Shown: piece by piece, positions 1-8,169 of the stretch
Layout: each line of letters starts with the position of its first letter
Numbering within the stretch: the first letter of the stretch is position 1
Translations under genes and position numbers: made by a program
DNA from: Trebonia sp963777905
GTDB taxonomy: Bacteria; Actinomycetota; Actinomycetes; Streptosporangiales; Streptosporangiaceae
Length of the DNA: 64,000 nucleotides
NCBI GenBank assembly: GCA_963777905.1
Contig: CAVZSM010000039.1
Span: forward strand, 62,001 to 126,000
Direction of reading: 5' to 3'
Notes under the pieces: generated by a model
Database searches by the model: none
What the model was told of the DNA's origin: nothing
The model's input: only the letters and a program-made list of their open reading frames with translations

Positions 1-1527
1 CTGACCGCCGCCATCGGGGTCGTGACGGCGATCAGTCACTGGCTGCCGGTCGGCGGCTCCACGTTCGAGGTCGTGGTGGTCGTCGGCATGGCGGTCGGCG
101 TCGACTACTCGCTGTTCTTCCTGCGGCGCGAGCGCGAGGAGCGGGCAAGGGGCCGGTCGTTCCCCGACGCGCTCCGGGTCGCGGGGCGCACGTCGGGACG
201 CACGATCCTGGTGTCCGGCCTGACCGTGATGGCCACCATGTCCGGCCTGTTCTTCGTCGGCGGCGGGCCGTTCGGCGGTTTCGCGCTCGGCACGATCGCA
301 GTGGTCGGCCTCGCGGTGACCGGATCGCTGACCGTGCTGCCCGCGTTGCTGGCCTGGCTCGGGCCGAAGGCGGACGCCGGCCGGATCCCGTTCCTCGGCC
401 GCAGGCAGGCCTCCGCCCGGCCGTCCCGGTTCTGGGGGGCGCTTGCCCGCCGGGTCGTCGCCAGGCCGCTGATCTGGGGCGGCGTCGCCGCGATCGCGAT
501 GCTGGCGCTCGCAGCGCCGGTGCTCGGCATGCGGCTCGGCCAACCTGCCGTCGACGCGCCGAAGGATGCTGCCGTGGTCCAGACGATGACCGCCATCCAG
601 CGGGCGTACCCGCAGGCCCCGGCGCCCGCGGAGGTCGTGGTGACCGGCGCGGACGTCACCGGCCCGAAGGTGCTCGCCGCGGTGAACGCGCTGCGCGCCA
701 GGGCCGCCGCGGGCGGCGCGATTCACGACCCGGTGACCACCACTGTCATCGGCGGCGGCCGCGCGCTGGTGGTCGACGTGCCGCTGGCCGGCAACGGCAC
801 GGACACCGCGTCGGACAATGCGTTGCTGACGCTGCGGAACCAGCTCCTGCCTGACACGGTTGGCAAGGTCTCCGGGGTCAGCTACGCGGTCACGGGCGAC
901 ACCGCGTCACTGCACGACATCATCCAGACGGAGGACTCCAGCCTGCCCGTGGTGTTCGGCTTCGTCGCGGTGCTGGCCTTCGTGCTGCTCCTGGTGGCGT
1001 TCCGGTCGGTCCTCGTGTCGGTGGTGTCGATCGCGCTGAACCTACTGTCGGTCGGCGCCGCCTACGGCCTGGTTGTGCTGATCTTCCAGGACGGGCGGCT
1101 GCAAGGGCCGCTCGACTACACGTCGTTCGGCGGGATCATCTTCTGGGTGCCGCTGATGATGTTCGTGTTCCTGTTCGGGATCAGCATGGACTACCACGTG
1201 TTCATCCTCAGCCGGATCCGCGAGCTGTGGGCGCAGGGCTCGTCGCCGAAGCAGGCGATCGTCGGCGGCATCGCGTCAAGCGCGGGGGTGGTGACCAGCG
1301 CCGCGCTGATCATGGTGGCGCTGTTCTCGATGTTCTCCACGCTCTCGCTGATCGACCTCAAGATCCTCGGGATCGGCACGGCTGCCGCGGTGCTCATCGA
1401 CGCGACGATCGTCCGCGGCATCCTGGTCCCGGCCGCCCTGGCCTTGCTAGGCGACCGAGCCTGGGGCCGCCGCGCCCGCCACACCGCCCCGCTAACCCCA
1501 ACCCCAACTCCCGCCACTCGCGCTTAG
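1..1527 (+). CDS. MMPL family transporter, C-terminal part (cut by window edge)
   Basis: The frame is open from base 1, so the N-terminus lies outside the window; 508 residues are visible and a GTG at 22 is an internal codon. Two copies of the RND/MMPL transmembrane proton-relay motif are seen, GVDYSLFFLRRERE near residue 33 and SMDYHVFILSRIRE near residue 395. They are separated by a large extracytoplasmic loop (about residues 180-300), which is the two-half architecture of MMPL proteins. These are inner-membrane exporters driven by proton motive force, used for lipids or drugs; the substrate cannot be told here. The stop is followed by a strong 52-base hairpin. The family assignment is confident. 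Confidence 0.9.
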   Translation: MTAAIGVVTAISHWLPVGGSTFEVVVVVGMAVGVDYSLFFLRREREERARGRSFPDALRVAGRTSGRTILVSGLTVMATMSGLFFVGGGPFGGFALGTIAVVGLAVTGSLTVLPALLAWLGPKADAGRIPFLGRRQASARPSRFWGALARRVVARPLIWGGVAAIAMLALAAPVLGMRLGQPAVDAPKDAAVVQTMTAIQRAYPQAPAPAEVVVTGADVTGPKVLAAVNALRARAAAGGAIHDPVTTTVIGGGRALVVDVPLAGNGTDTASDNALLTLRNQLLPDTVGKVSGVSYAVTGDTASLHDIIQTEDSSLPVVFGFVAVLAFVLLLVAFRSVLVSVVSIALNLLSVGAAYGLVVLIFQDGRLQGPLDYTSFGGIIFWVPLMMFVFLFGISMDYHVFILSRIRELWAQGSSPKQAIVGGIASSAGVVTSAALIMVALFSMFSTLSLIDLKILGIGTAAAVLIDATIVRGILVPAALALLGDRAWGRRARHTAPLTPTPTPATRA

Positions 1528-1545
1528 CCCAAGGGTGCGATCACG

Positions 1546-1597
1546 ATTATCGTGGGGAGTTTGTCGTCAAAAACAGGGTCAAACTCCCCACGATAAT
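1546..1597. repeat. 52-base perfect hairpin (18-bp arms, 16-base loop)
   Basis: Arms 1546-1563 (ATTATCGTGGGGAGTTTG) and 1580-1597 are exact reverse complements around a 16-base loop. The element lies between the convergent MMPL gene and the MpaB-type gene. It has no T-run, so it may be a bidirectional terminator of non-canonical type or a dispersed palindromic element. A second hairpin with the same 18-16-18 geometry but different arms lies at 46795-46846. Confidence 0.8.
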
Positions 1598-1669
1598 TCG
1601 ACTTGGTACAGGTGCGGCGCGAGTGATTCGCTCGTGCGGTCAGCTGGCCCGCGATGTACAGGGTGGCGC

Positions 1670-2539
1670 TCAGCCTGATGGCCTGGCGCCCATCACCCAG
1701 CGGACCGTCCCCACGATGGCGTGGCCGGCCGGCCGCACCAGCAGGGCATCGGCCCCGGTAATGGCGGGCAGTCGCAGTTCGCGCCGGGCCCAGGCCGGCA
1801 GTTCGCCGACCGCGGCTGCCGCCAGCAGCGTGTACGGGCCGCGGGCCAGCAGTGGCAGTGGCGGGTTCCGCACCAGGAACCGGGCGGCCTCGCGGGCTTC
1901 CGCGCTGCCGCGCAGCTCGGGCCGGTAGGCACGCAGCGCCGCGTTGAGGTCGCCGCGCGTGCGCGGCGGGTCCGGCACCCCCAACTCGATGGCGATGCGC
2001 GCGGTGTCGGCTACGTAACCGTCGCAGCCGGCCTCATCGAGGGGCCGCGCGCCGTAGCGCTGATGACAGCGCAGGAAGCTGTCGGTCTCCGCGACATGCA
2101 CCCAGCGCAGCAGGTGCGGATCGGCTGCCCGGTAGGACCGCCCCTCAGGGGTGATGCCCGTGACATGCTCGTGGACGCGGCGAACCCGGTCCACCGCGCG
2201 CTGTGCGTCCTCGACAGTGCCGTACGTGGTCGCCGCCAGGAACGTGCTGGTGCGCTGCAGGCGCCCCCACGGGTCTTCGCGGTAGTCGGAGTGCTGCGCG
2301 ACGGCGATCATGGCCAGCGGGTGCAGCGACTGAAGCAGCAGCGCCCGGAGGCCGCCGACGAACATCGCGGCATCCCCGTGCACACGGCGGATAGGGCGGT
2401 CGTCCGTGAACCAGCGCGGTCCGGACTTGCGGAAGCGCTCCCGGTTCGCCGAACCCTCCGGCCCGGCGACCCGGGCGAAAAGCTCCTGGCCGATGCGCCG
2501 CTGCAACGTGTCCAGATGAGTAGTGAATGGCTGCGGCAC
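1670..2539 (-). CDS. oxygenase MpaB family protein (DUF2236)
   Basis: This 289-residue protein carries the MpaB/rubber-oxygenase catalytic domain. Visible family motifs are the LLLQSLHPLAMIAVAQHSD stretch, the following DPWGRLQRT segment, and a YRAADPHLLRWVH block. The histidines are candidates for heme ligation in the Latex-clearing-protein relatives of this family; the substrate is unknown. I chose the GTG at 2539 because a GAGGAAGG ribosome-binding site lies a few bases upstream; the frame is open further, to 2722, but that extension is low-complexity. The gene is divergent from the MmyB-like regulator at 2769, which may control it (inference). Confidence 0.8.
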   Translation of the reverse strand: MPQPFTTHLDTLQRRIGQELFARVAGPEGSANRERFRKSGPRWFTDDRPIRRVHGDAAMFVGGLRALLLQSLHPLAMIAVAQHSDYREDPWGRLQRTSTFLAATTYGTVEDAQRAVDRVRRVHEHVTGITPEGRSYRAADPHLLRWVHVAETDSFLRCHQRYGARPLDEAGCDGYVADTARIAIELGVPDPPRTRGDLNAALRAYRPELRGSAEAREAARFLVRNPPLPLLARGPYTLLAAAAVGELPAWARRELRLPAITGADALLVRPAGHAIVGTVRWVMGARPSG

Positions 2540-2768
2540 GGCTTTGCCTTCCTCGTGGCACGGTCGGTCACCCGTAATGACACGCGTGACCACCGACGTT
2601 ATGCCGCGAGCAGGTGTGACATGCGCCGCCCCATGTACCGTCACCCAGCGCGGCGGGCCGCCAGCACGGTTCGCGCCAGGGGTATCGCCGCCACGGCCAG
2701 CGCCATCGCCAGTGCCGCCCACGCAAGCGTCACGCGTAAATGTCGGTGGTGCTCGTTAGGGTGGTTTC

Positions 2769-3626
2769 GTGGTCGCTTATGAGCCCATGACAGTGGCGCC
2801 TGCCGCCGGGCGGCGCCGGGAGGAACTAGGCAATTTCCTGAAGGCACGGCGGGCGGGGTTGTCGCCCGCGGACTTCGGCATGCCGGGCGGGCCGCGGCGG
2901 CGCACGCCAGGGCTGCGCCGCGAGGAGGTGGCGCTGCTGGCCGGCGTCGGCGTCACCTGGTACACCTGGCTGGAACAGGGTCGGGAGATCAACGCGAGCA
3001 CCCAGGTACTCAACGCCGTCGCCAACACGCTGCGGCTGGACCGGGCCGAGCGCGAGCACATGTACCAGCTAGCGGAGGCGACGCCGCTGCTCACCGGTGG
3101 TCTGCGCGGCCCGGTGCCCGCGGAGGTCAGCGAGATCGTGTGCTCGCTGGATCCGCTGCCCGCCACGCTGACCAACGGGCGGTTCGACATCCTGGTGTCG
3201 AACCCGGCGCACGAGGACCTGTTCTGGGAGTGGCACTCGATGCCGTGCGTGCACAAGAACACGCTGTGGTGCTGCGTGACCGAGCCCGCCGCCCGGCAGA
3301 AGTTCCCGCAGTACGAGCGGGAGGTGCGCTACCTCGTTGCCCGGATGCGCGCCGCCTACGCGCGGCACGTCGGCGACCCGGACTGGGAGGAGGACATCCG
3401 CAGGCTGTGCGGCATGAGCCGTGAGTTCGCCGACCTGTGGTCGCGGCACGAGGTGGCGGACCCCGAGCCGCGCGTCCGCACCTTCATCCACGCCACGGCC
3501 GGGCCGCTGACCTTCACCGCGACCGAGCTGCAGGTCCCGGCCATGCCCGACGCGCGGCTGACGGTGTACACGCCGGCCGACGAGCCCACCAAGGCCGGCC
3601 TTCCGCTGACGCGCCGGCCCAGTTGA
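2769..3626 (+). CDS. helix-turn-helix regulator with MmyB-like ligand-binding domain
   Basis: A 285-residue regulator. An XRE-type HTH fills roughly residues 15-90, with RTPGLRREEVALLAGVGVTW and the downstream YTWLEQGR motif typical of this actinobacterial group. The rest matches the MmyB-like PAS-type ligand-binding domain. It probably senses a small hydrophobic ligand (family knowledge) and often controls a neighbouring oxidoreductase; the divergent MpaB-type gene is the obvious candidate here. The start is the GTG at 2769, preceded by AGGGTGG; an ATG at 2787 is possible. Confidence 0.85.
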   Translation: MVAYEPMTVAPAAGRRREELGNFLKARRAGLSPADFGMPGGPRRRTPGLRREEVALLAGVGVTWYTWLEQGREINASTQVLNAVANTLRLDRAEREHMYQLAEATPLLTGGLRGPVPAEVSEIVCSLDPLPATLTNGRFDILVSNPAHEDLFWEWHSMPCVHKNTLWCCVTEPAARQKFPQYEREVRYLVARMRAAYARHVGDPDWEEDIRRLCGMSREFADLWSRHEVADPEPRVRTFIHATAGPLTFTATELQVPAMPDARLTVYTPADEPTKAGLPLTRRPS

Positions 3627-3642
3627 GGAAACAGCTGAGGGA

Positions 3643-4122
3643 TCAGTTGAGGAAGTAGCTCGAGCCGCCGGACTCGGGGTTCGTGACGAGCGCGAGGATG
3701 GTGATCGGCCCGGAGCGCGCGAAGGTCAGCGTCAGCGTGATGTCCTTGCCGTCCTGCAGCGGCCCCGCGCCGGTGATCAGCAGGTGGTAGCTGTCCGGGA
3801 CGAGCTGCGTCATCGCGTTGGCGGCGACCGGGATGTCCGGCACGGTGTGGAACACGATCGGGCTGGCGCCGGGCCGCACCGGGGCGCGCAGCTGCACCGT
3901 GCCGCCGACGCTGGTGCGCACCGAGACCAGCTGGTCAGCGGTGCCGTTGTTCCTGATGTCCAGGTAGCCGACGGTCGAGTTCCCGCTGGACGGCATCTGG
4001 ACGTAGGCGGCGGGCACCGCGAGGGCCGGCCCGCTCGCGTGTGCCGCCGAACAGCCGGCGGCCGCGAGTGCCGCCATCACGGCGGCGCCCGCGGCGCCAG
4101 CTGCCCGGGTAAGCCTTCGCAC
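3643..4122 (-). CDS. PCu(A)C-like lipoprotein with altered copper-ligand motif
   Basis: A 159-residue exported lipoprotein: a basic start, a hydrophobic stretch and a lipobox LAAAGC ending near residue 24. The rest has the cupredoxin-like fold pattern of the PCu(A)C/DUF461 copper chaperones (AYVQMPSSGNSTVGYLDIRN, then a late DSYHLLITG strand and a final beta region). In true PCu(A)C proteins a His-Met set binds Cu(I). Here the region that normally holds the first His and GM-M residues reads VRPGASPIVFHTVPDIPV, so canonical binding is doubtful. The GTG start is at 4122. The gene overlaps the end of the GT87 gene upstream by about 46 bases. Confidence 0.65.
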   Translation of the reverse strand: MRRLTRAAGAAGAAVMAALAAAGCSAAHASGPALAVPAAYVQMPSSGNSTVGYLDIRNNGTADQLVSVRTSVGGTVQLRAPVRPGASPIVFHTVPDIPVAANAMTQLVPDSYHLLITGAGPLQDGKDITLTLTFARSGPITILALVTNPESGGSSYFLN

Positions 4123-5432
4123 GCCCCTAAGGCTATAGCGCGCGAAGAGCGCGGCTCACCCCGAGTACCCAGGGTCTTGTTGGCGTCGTTACGGTGGGCC
4201 GAGATCAGCAGGATGACGGCGGCGAGGATCACGTAGGAGCCGCCGATCACCTGCTCCCAGGCGGCCCAGTGCGCCTCGCGGTTCTCCGTGTGCGGGAACC
4301 ACCACTGCGGCCCGGCGGCGAAGACGGCGAGCCCGGTGAGCGAGGCCGCCAGCAGGGCGCGGTTCTTGTCCTGGAGGCCGCGGACCGCGAGCAGCAGCAG
4401 CGCGGGCGCGGCCCACACCCAGTGGTGTGACCAGGAGATCGGCGATATCAGCAGCGCGGCGAAGGCGTTCAGCGACAGCGCCCACGCGTCGTCCGACGCG
4501 GCGCGGGCCCGCCGCATGCCGCACCAGGCCAGCACGAGGACGGCGGCGGAGGCAGCCAGCCAGGTGGCCGTCCCGGCCGGCGTGTGCGGGTCGAGCCCAG
4601 CGCGGGCGAGGACGCCCTGGATGGACTGGTTGGCGCAGAACAGCAGGCTGCCTGGCCTGCCGGTCTGGACGACGATGGACGTCCAGTACCGCACCGAGTC
4701 GTGCCAGTCCAGCGCGAAGCCGACCGCGGTGCAGGCCGCGAACGAGAGGGCGGACGTCCCCGCCGCCCGCCGGTCGCCGCGGCACAGGAAGAACAACACG
4801 AACGCCGCGGGGGTCAGCTTCACCGCGGCGGCGAGGCCGACGAGCGCGCCGCGCGGCCAGCGCGTGTGAGGGAGCAGGCAGTCCGCCGCCACGAGCGCCA
4901 TCAGCGCGGCGTTGACCTGACCGTAGTTCAGCGTGTTCCGCACCGGTTCGAGCAGCAGCGCGACTGGCAGCAGCCAGCCAACCGTCCACCAGGATCCGGC
5001 CCCTGCGCCGTACCGGAGGAACAGCCGCAGCACCACCGCGGTCAGCGCGACGCTGGCGAGCGTGAGCAGCGTGCCCGCGACGGCCATCGGCATGAGCGAG
5101 AGCGGCGACAGCGCCACGGCGGCGATCGGCGGATAGCTGAACGGGAGCCGCATGCCGCTGCTTGTCAGCGGCAAGACCCCGTACAGCTCCCCGTGCCGCA
5201 GCCACACCTGGCTGCCGATCCGGTAGACGTCCAGGTCGATCCGGTACCGGCCGAACCCGATCCCGTGCCAGGTAACGGACAGCAGGTAGAACGCGACGGC
5301 CGCGAGGTTCAGCGCGACGAGCAGAACACCCGCGCGGGGTGAGGCGGTACGTTCAAGGCGCCCCAGCAGGCCGGGGGGCGCCGAAGGCGACGCTGGCTGA
5401 TCCAGGCCAACAGCCACGGCAACCATGGGCAT
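4077..5432 (-). CDS. GT87 family glycosyltransferase, polytopic (DUF2029)
   Basis: A 451-residue integral membrane protein with about ten hydrophobic helices. Near residue 65 it has YRIDLDVYRIGSQ, the acidic first-loop signature of GT-C fold GT87 polyprenol-phosphate-dependent mannosyltransferases. Mycobacterial relatives extend alpha-1,2-mannose branches on lipoglycans in the periplasm using polyprenyl-phosphomannose. A conserved ISWSHHWVWAAP helix near residue 335 also fits the family. The stop codon lies inside the start of the PCu(A)C-like gene, suggesting a two-gene transcript. Exact substrate is unknown. Confidence 0.82.
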   Translation of the reverse strand: MPMVAVAVGLDQPASPSAPPGLLGRLERTASPRAGVLLVALNLAAVAFYLLSVTWHGIGFGRYRIDLDVYRIGSQVWLRHGELYGVLPLTSSGMRLPFSYPPIAAVALSPLSLMPMAVAGTLLTLASVALTAVVLRLFLRYGAGAGSWWTVGWLLPVALLLEPVRNTLNYGQVNAALMALVAADCLLPHTRWPRGALVGLAAAVKLTPAAFVLFFLCRGDRRAAGTSALSFAACTAVGFALDWHDSVRYWTSIVVQTGRPGSLLFCANQSIQGVLARAGLDPHTPAGTATWLAASAAVLVLAWCGMRRARAASDDAWALSLNAFAALLISPISWSHHWVWAAPALLLLAVRGLQDKNRALLAASLTGLAVFAAGPQWWFPHTENREAHWAAWEQVIGGSYVILAAVILLISAHRNDANKTLGTRGEPRSSRAIALGACEGLPGQLAPRAPP

Positions 5433-5510
5433 TAGCCTCGCGGCCCGCCCCCGCCCGGGTCGATGGCCCTAGATTCCGAATTCGAGGTAGACCTAGCCCC
5501 CGCCCAAGGC

Positions 5511-5667
5511 TGTACTCAGCCCCCGCGGCAATCAGGAACCGGTAGCCAAGCAGGACTGCGTGGAACGCCCGTTCACCCCATGGCTGGTCGGCGAGATCGG
5601 TGACCGATCCGGCGTGCCGCCGGTGCGCCTCGTAGACCGCGCCGATGTCCGCCTGGCACGGTGACAT
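5511..5667 (-). pseudogene. remnant of a VOC/glyoxalase-family gene (C-terminal half)
   Basis: In the minus frame entered by an ATG at 5667, the peptide contains DIGAVYEAHRRHAGSVTDL and ADQPWGERAFHAV, then GYRFLIAAG. This is the order of the last beta-alpha-beta segment of glyoxalase/bleomycin-resistance (VOC) proteins, where DPDGYRFLIA would be expected. The N-terminal metal-binding strand is absent and the frame then runs into unrelated sequence, so I read it as a decayed fragment. It faces a second VOC gene at 5731 on the other strand. Confidence 0.45.
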
Positions 5668-5705
5668 GGAACTCTACCCCGCCCCTGCCAGCCGGGCCGC
5701 CCATG

Positions 5706-5717
5706 CCCCCCCCCCCC
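5706..5717. repeat. C12 homopolymer at the 5-prime end of a VOC gene
   Basis: Twelve consecutive C residues lie 13 bases before the first in-frame ATG of the VOC gene. With one C fewer, the ATG at 5703 would be in frame and add a short N-terminal extension completing the first strand (PLVEDM). With one C more, the ATG at 5666 would be in frame. The tract is therefore either a sequencing error, a mutation, or a slippage switch. Confidence 0.8.
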
Positions 5718-5730
5718 GCTGGTCGAGGAC

Positions 5731-6132
5731 ATGGCCGCCAGCCTGGACTTCTACCGGCGGCTCGGGGTGGCGACGGCCGATGAGGACGGCGGTCCGCACG
5801 CCGAACTGAGCCTGCCGGGCGGGGTCAGTCTTGAACTGGACACGACGGAGTCCGCCCGGCTCTGGCACGCGGGAGTCCGGGCTGACCCGGCGAGCGGCCG
5901 GGGCGGCAGGGTCGTCATTGGGTTTTCCCTGCCGTCACGGGAGGCGGTCGACGCGGCCTACGCGGAGCTGACCGCCGCGGGATACCAGGGGCGGCAGCCG
6001 CCCTTCGACGCGTTCTGGGGTGGCAGGTATGCCATCGTGGCCGACCCCAGTGGCAACGACGTTGGCCTGATGAGCCCGATCGACGAGTCGATGCGCACCT
6101 GGAGCTGGCCACCGGAGGAGTCGCCCGCATGA
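5731..6132 (+). CDS. VOC family protein (N-terminus probably truncated by a C-tract frameshift)
   Basis: 133 residues as read. MAASLDFYRRLGVATADEDG at the start and GRYAIVADPSGNDVGLMSP near the end are the two halves of a single vicinal-oxygen-chelate domain. The first beta strand, which normally precedes DMAASLDFY, is missing because the only in-frame ATG lies inside it; VED precedes it in the same frame, immediately after the C12 run. The function (dioxygenase, isomerase or resistance protein) cannot be assigned. The gene overlaps the next by four bases (ATGA), so the pair is translationally coupled. Confidence 0.7.
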   Translation: MAASLDFYRRLGVATADEDGGPHAELSLPGGVSLELDTTESARLWHAGVRADPASGRGGRVVIGFSLPSREAVDAAYAELTAAGYQGRQPPFDAFWGGRYAIVADPSGNDVGLMSPIDESMRTWSWPPEESPA

Positions 6133-6608
6133 CGCGCGTCCAGCGGTTCACCGCCAGCGTGGACGTCGGGCCCCGCGGCCGCGGGATCATCGCGGTTCCG
6201 TTCGACCCCGATGAGGCGTGGGGCGCCAAGTCCCAGCATCCGGTGGGCGGCAGGATCGACGGCAGGAAGGTCCGGGGGACGGTCACGTCCGCCGATGACG
6301 GCTGGGTGTTCACGCTGCCCTCGATGTGGATGTGCGACGCCGGCGTCTCAGCCGGGACGGACGTGACCGTCGAGTTGCACCCGGAAGGCCCGCAGCGCGG
6401 CGATCTCGCCGAGGACACTGCCACTGCGCTGGCGGCCAACCCGGCCGCCGCGGCGTTCTGGGACACGCTGGCGCAGTTCTATCGCAAGGCTTATCTCCGC
6501 TGGATCGACGCGACGACCCGCCGGCCTGACCTGCGCGCGGTCCGCATCGCCGAGGTCGTGGACCTGCTCGCGGCGGGGATCAAGGAACGCCCGCGACCGG
6601 GAGACTAG
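6129..6608 (+). CDS. DUF1905/YdeI-like protein
   Basis: A 159-residue protein. The N-terminal half (residues 5-90) is a DUF1905 beta-barrel-like domain with the pattern FTASVDVGPRGRGIIAVPFD and VRGTVTSADDGWVFTLPS. The C-terminal part, ANPAAAAFWDTLAQFYRKAY followed by an ARG/ILE-rich helix, matches the YdeI/OmpD-associated helical tail. No enzymatic role is known for this family. The ATG overlaps the stop of the upstream VOC gene. Confidence 0.72.
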   Translation: MTRVQRFTASVDVGPRGRGIIAVPFDPDEAWGAKSQHPVGGRIDGRKVRGTVTSADDGWVFTLPSMWMCDAGVSAGTDVTVELHPEGPQRGDLAEDTATALAANPAAAAFWDTLAQFYRKAYLRWIDATTRRPDLRAVRIAEVVDLLAAGIKERPRPGD

Positions 6609-6612
6609 ACCC

Positions 6613-8145
6613 TTACCCGCGCTCGATCGCGGTGCCGAGCAGGCCGAGCGGGGGCGAGCCGAGCGCCAGCAGCGCGCTGTGGAAGCGCTTCAGCGTGAAC
6701 CCCGCGCCCCACGCGGCGCGGGCCTGCTCGCGCCTGCGCATGATCTCCAGCTTGCCCCACGTGTACCGGCCGTAGGTCGGGTCGAACGTCGCCCGCCGCG
6801 CCTCCGACAGCGCGGCCTCACCCGTCAGGTGGGTGTCCGTCGCGAACCGCGCGGCCGCGTCGTCGACCGTCCACCCGGCGGTGTGCACGCCGAGCGCGCA
6901 GGCCAGCCGGGTCACCCGGACGAGGGCCTCCAGCCACACCCCGATGGCGAACCGCGGGTCGTCGGCGAGGAACCCCTCCTCGACCGACAGCTCCTCGGCG
7001 TAGTGCGCCCAGCCCTCGACAAACGCGTCAGAAAACAGGGTCCGTCGCACGTCGCCGGCCGCGTGGCGCAGCGCCTGGTGGTGCGAGAAGTGCCCGGGCG
7101 CCACCTCGTGCACGGTGATGGCCGGCAGCGTGGTCGCGCTGAACACCTCGAGCCATTCCTCGGCTTGCGCCGCCGGCCAGGATGGATCCGGCGGAGTGAT
7201 CCAGTACCAGGACGGCGCGTCCGGCTCGGCGGGCGCGTTGGTGGAGATCATCGCCATCGCCCAGCGCCGTGACTCGGGCGCCTCGCCGACCAGGCACACG
7301 CCGTCGTTCACCGGCATCAGGTCCCGCTCGCGGGTGAAGTCGATGGCCCGCGCCGTCCAGTCCCGCGCCGCGGTGAGCACCCCGGCGCTGTCCGGGTGGT
7401 CCTTCACGAGCTCGCGGGCCACGTCCAGCGCAAGTCGGCTCGCGTCGACCGCGGCGCACGACTCGGTGAGCCGCTCGGTCAGCCGGTCGCGTTCCGCGTC
7501 CGCCTGCACCGCCAGCTTGCCCAGGTCGACGTCGGTCGCCTCGGCGGTGCTGAGCAGCGCTGTGAGCGCCGCGGACCCGAGCGCCGCGTCCGGCGAGCCC
7601 GACGACGCCGCCTCCGACACGTGCGCGACGAGCCGGGCATGCGCGGTGAGCGCCGCCTTCCGCGCTCCGGGGTCCGCGTCCGCCGGAATACCCGCGGCCA
7701 GTCCCTGGATGCCGCCGAGCAGCGATTCGGCGACCGGCGCGCTCAGCTCGTCGAGCGACGAGATCGCCGCGTCGATCACCCGGGGCCAGGCCGCCAGGTG
7801 CGCGGCGCGGGCCGCGTCCCGTTCGGCAGCGGGCGCGTAGTCCTTGTCGTAGCAGGCCAGGTCCAGCTCGCCCAGGTGGAACAGCGGGTTGCGCCGGTGC
7901 AGCTCCAGGTCGGCGAACATCACCCGGCGATAATCCTCGGCCGCCCGCAAGTGCGCCTCGTCGTGCGGGTCGGGCTGCGCGGAGCCGGCCTTCCGCGCCG
8001 CCTCCAGCTTGGCGAGCCCCGCCGTCACCCCGGCCGGGGACAGGTCCTGCGGGATGCCGTCGTATTCGTGCCGGCCGCCGTACTCGCGCGCCTCAGCGAC
8101 GTTCAGGTCGCAGACCGCGCGCACCCGTGGATCGAGGTCGCTCAT
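6613..8145 (-). CDS. DUF885 family putative metallopeptidase
   Basis: A 510-residue protein starting MSDLDPRVRAVC. The zinc-peptidase-like signature HEVAPGHFSHHQALR appears near residue 355 and GWAHYAEEL about 35 residues later, matching DUF885 proteins, which resemble M32/M3-type metallopeptidases. The two histidines and first Glu of HEVAPGH plus the Glu in YAEEL are candidate zinc and catalytic residues. No signal peptide is seen, so it is probably cytoplasmic. Start chosen at the ATG at 8145; the longer open frame upstream is antisense to the divergent transferase gene. Only 24 bases separate the two divergent starts. Confidence 0.85.
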   Translation of the reverse strand: MSDLDPRVRAVCDLNVAEAREYGGRHEYDGIPQDLSPAGVTAGLAKLEAARKAGSAQPDPHDEAHLRAAEDYRRVMFADLELHRRNPLFHLGELDLACYDKDYAPAAERDAARAAHLAAWPRVIDAAISSLDELSAPVAESLLGGIQGLAAGIPADADPGARKAALTAHARLVAHVSEAASSGSPDAALGSAALTALLSTAEATDVDLGKLAVQADAERDRLTERLTESCAAVDASRLALDVARELVKDHPDSAGVLTAARDWTARAIDFTRERDLMPVNDGVCLVGEAPESRRWAMAMISTNAPAEPDAPSWYWITPPDPSWPAAQAEEWLEVFSATTLPAITVHEVAPGHFSHHQALRHAAGDVRRTLFSDAFVEGWAHYAEELSVEEGFLADDPRFAIGVWLEALVRVTRLACALGVHTAGWTVDDAAARFATDTHLTGEAALSEARRATFDPTYGRYTWGKLEIMRRREQARAAWGAGFTLKRFHSALLALGSPPLGLLGTAIERG

Positions 8146-8169
8146 GGACGAGACGTTACAGTGTTTGGC

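Noticed and set aside
2641..2731. A 30-residue single-helix minus-strand peptide upstream of the MpaB-type gene
   Set aside because: The hydrophobic stretch is suggestive, but there is no ribosome-binding site and it lies in the divergent promoter region; too weak to call.
7396..8169. Upstream extension of the gamma-glutamyltransferase frame
   Set aside because: It is antisense to the DUF885 gene and has no family similarity; the family N-terminus begins at the ATG at 8170.
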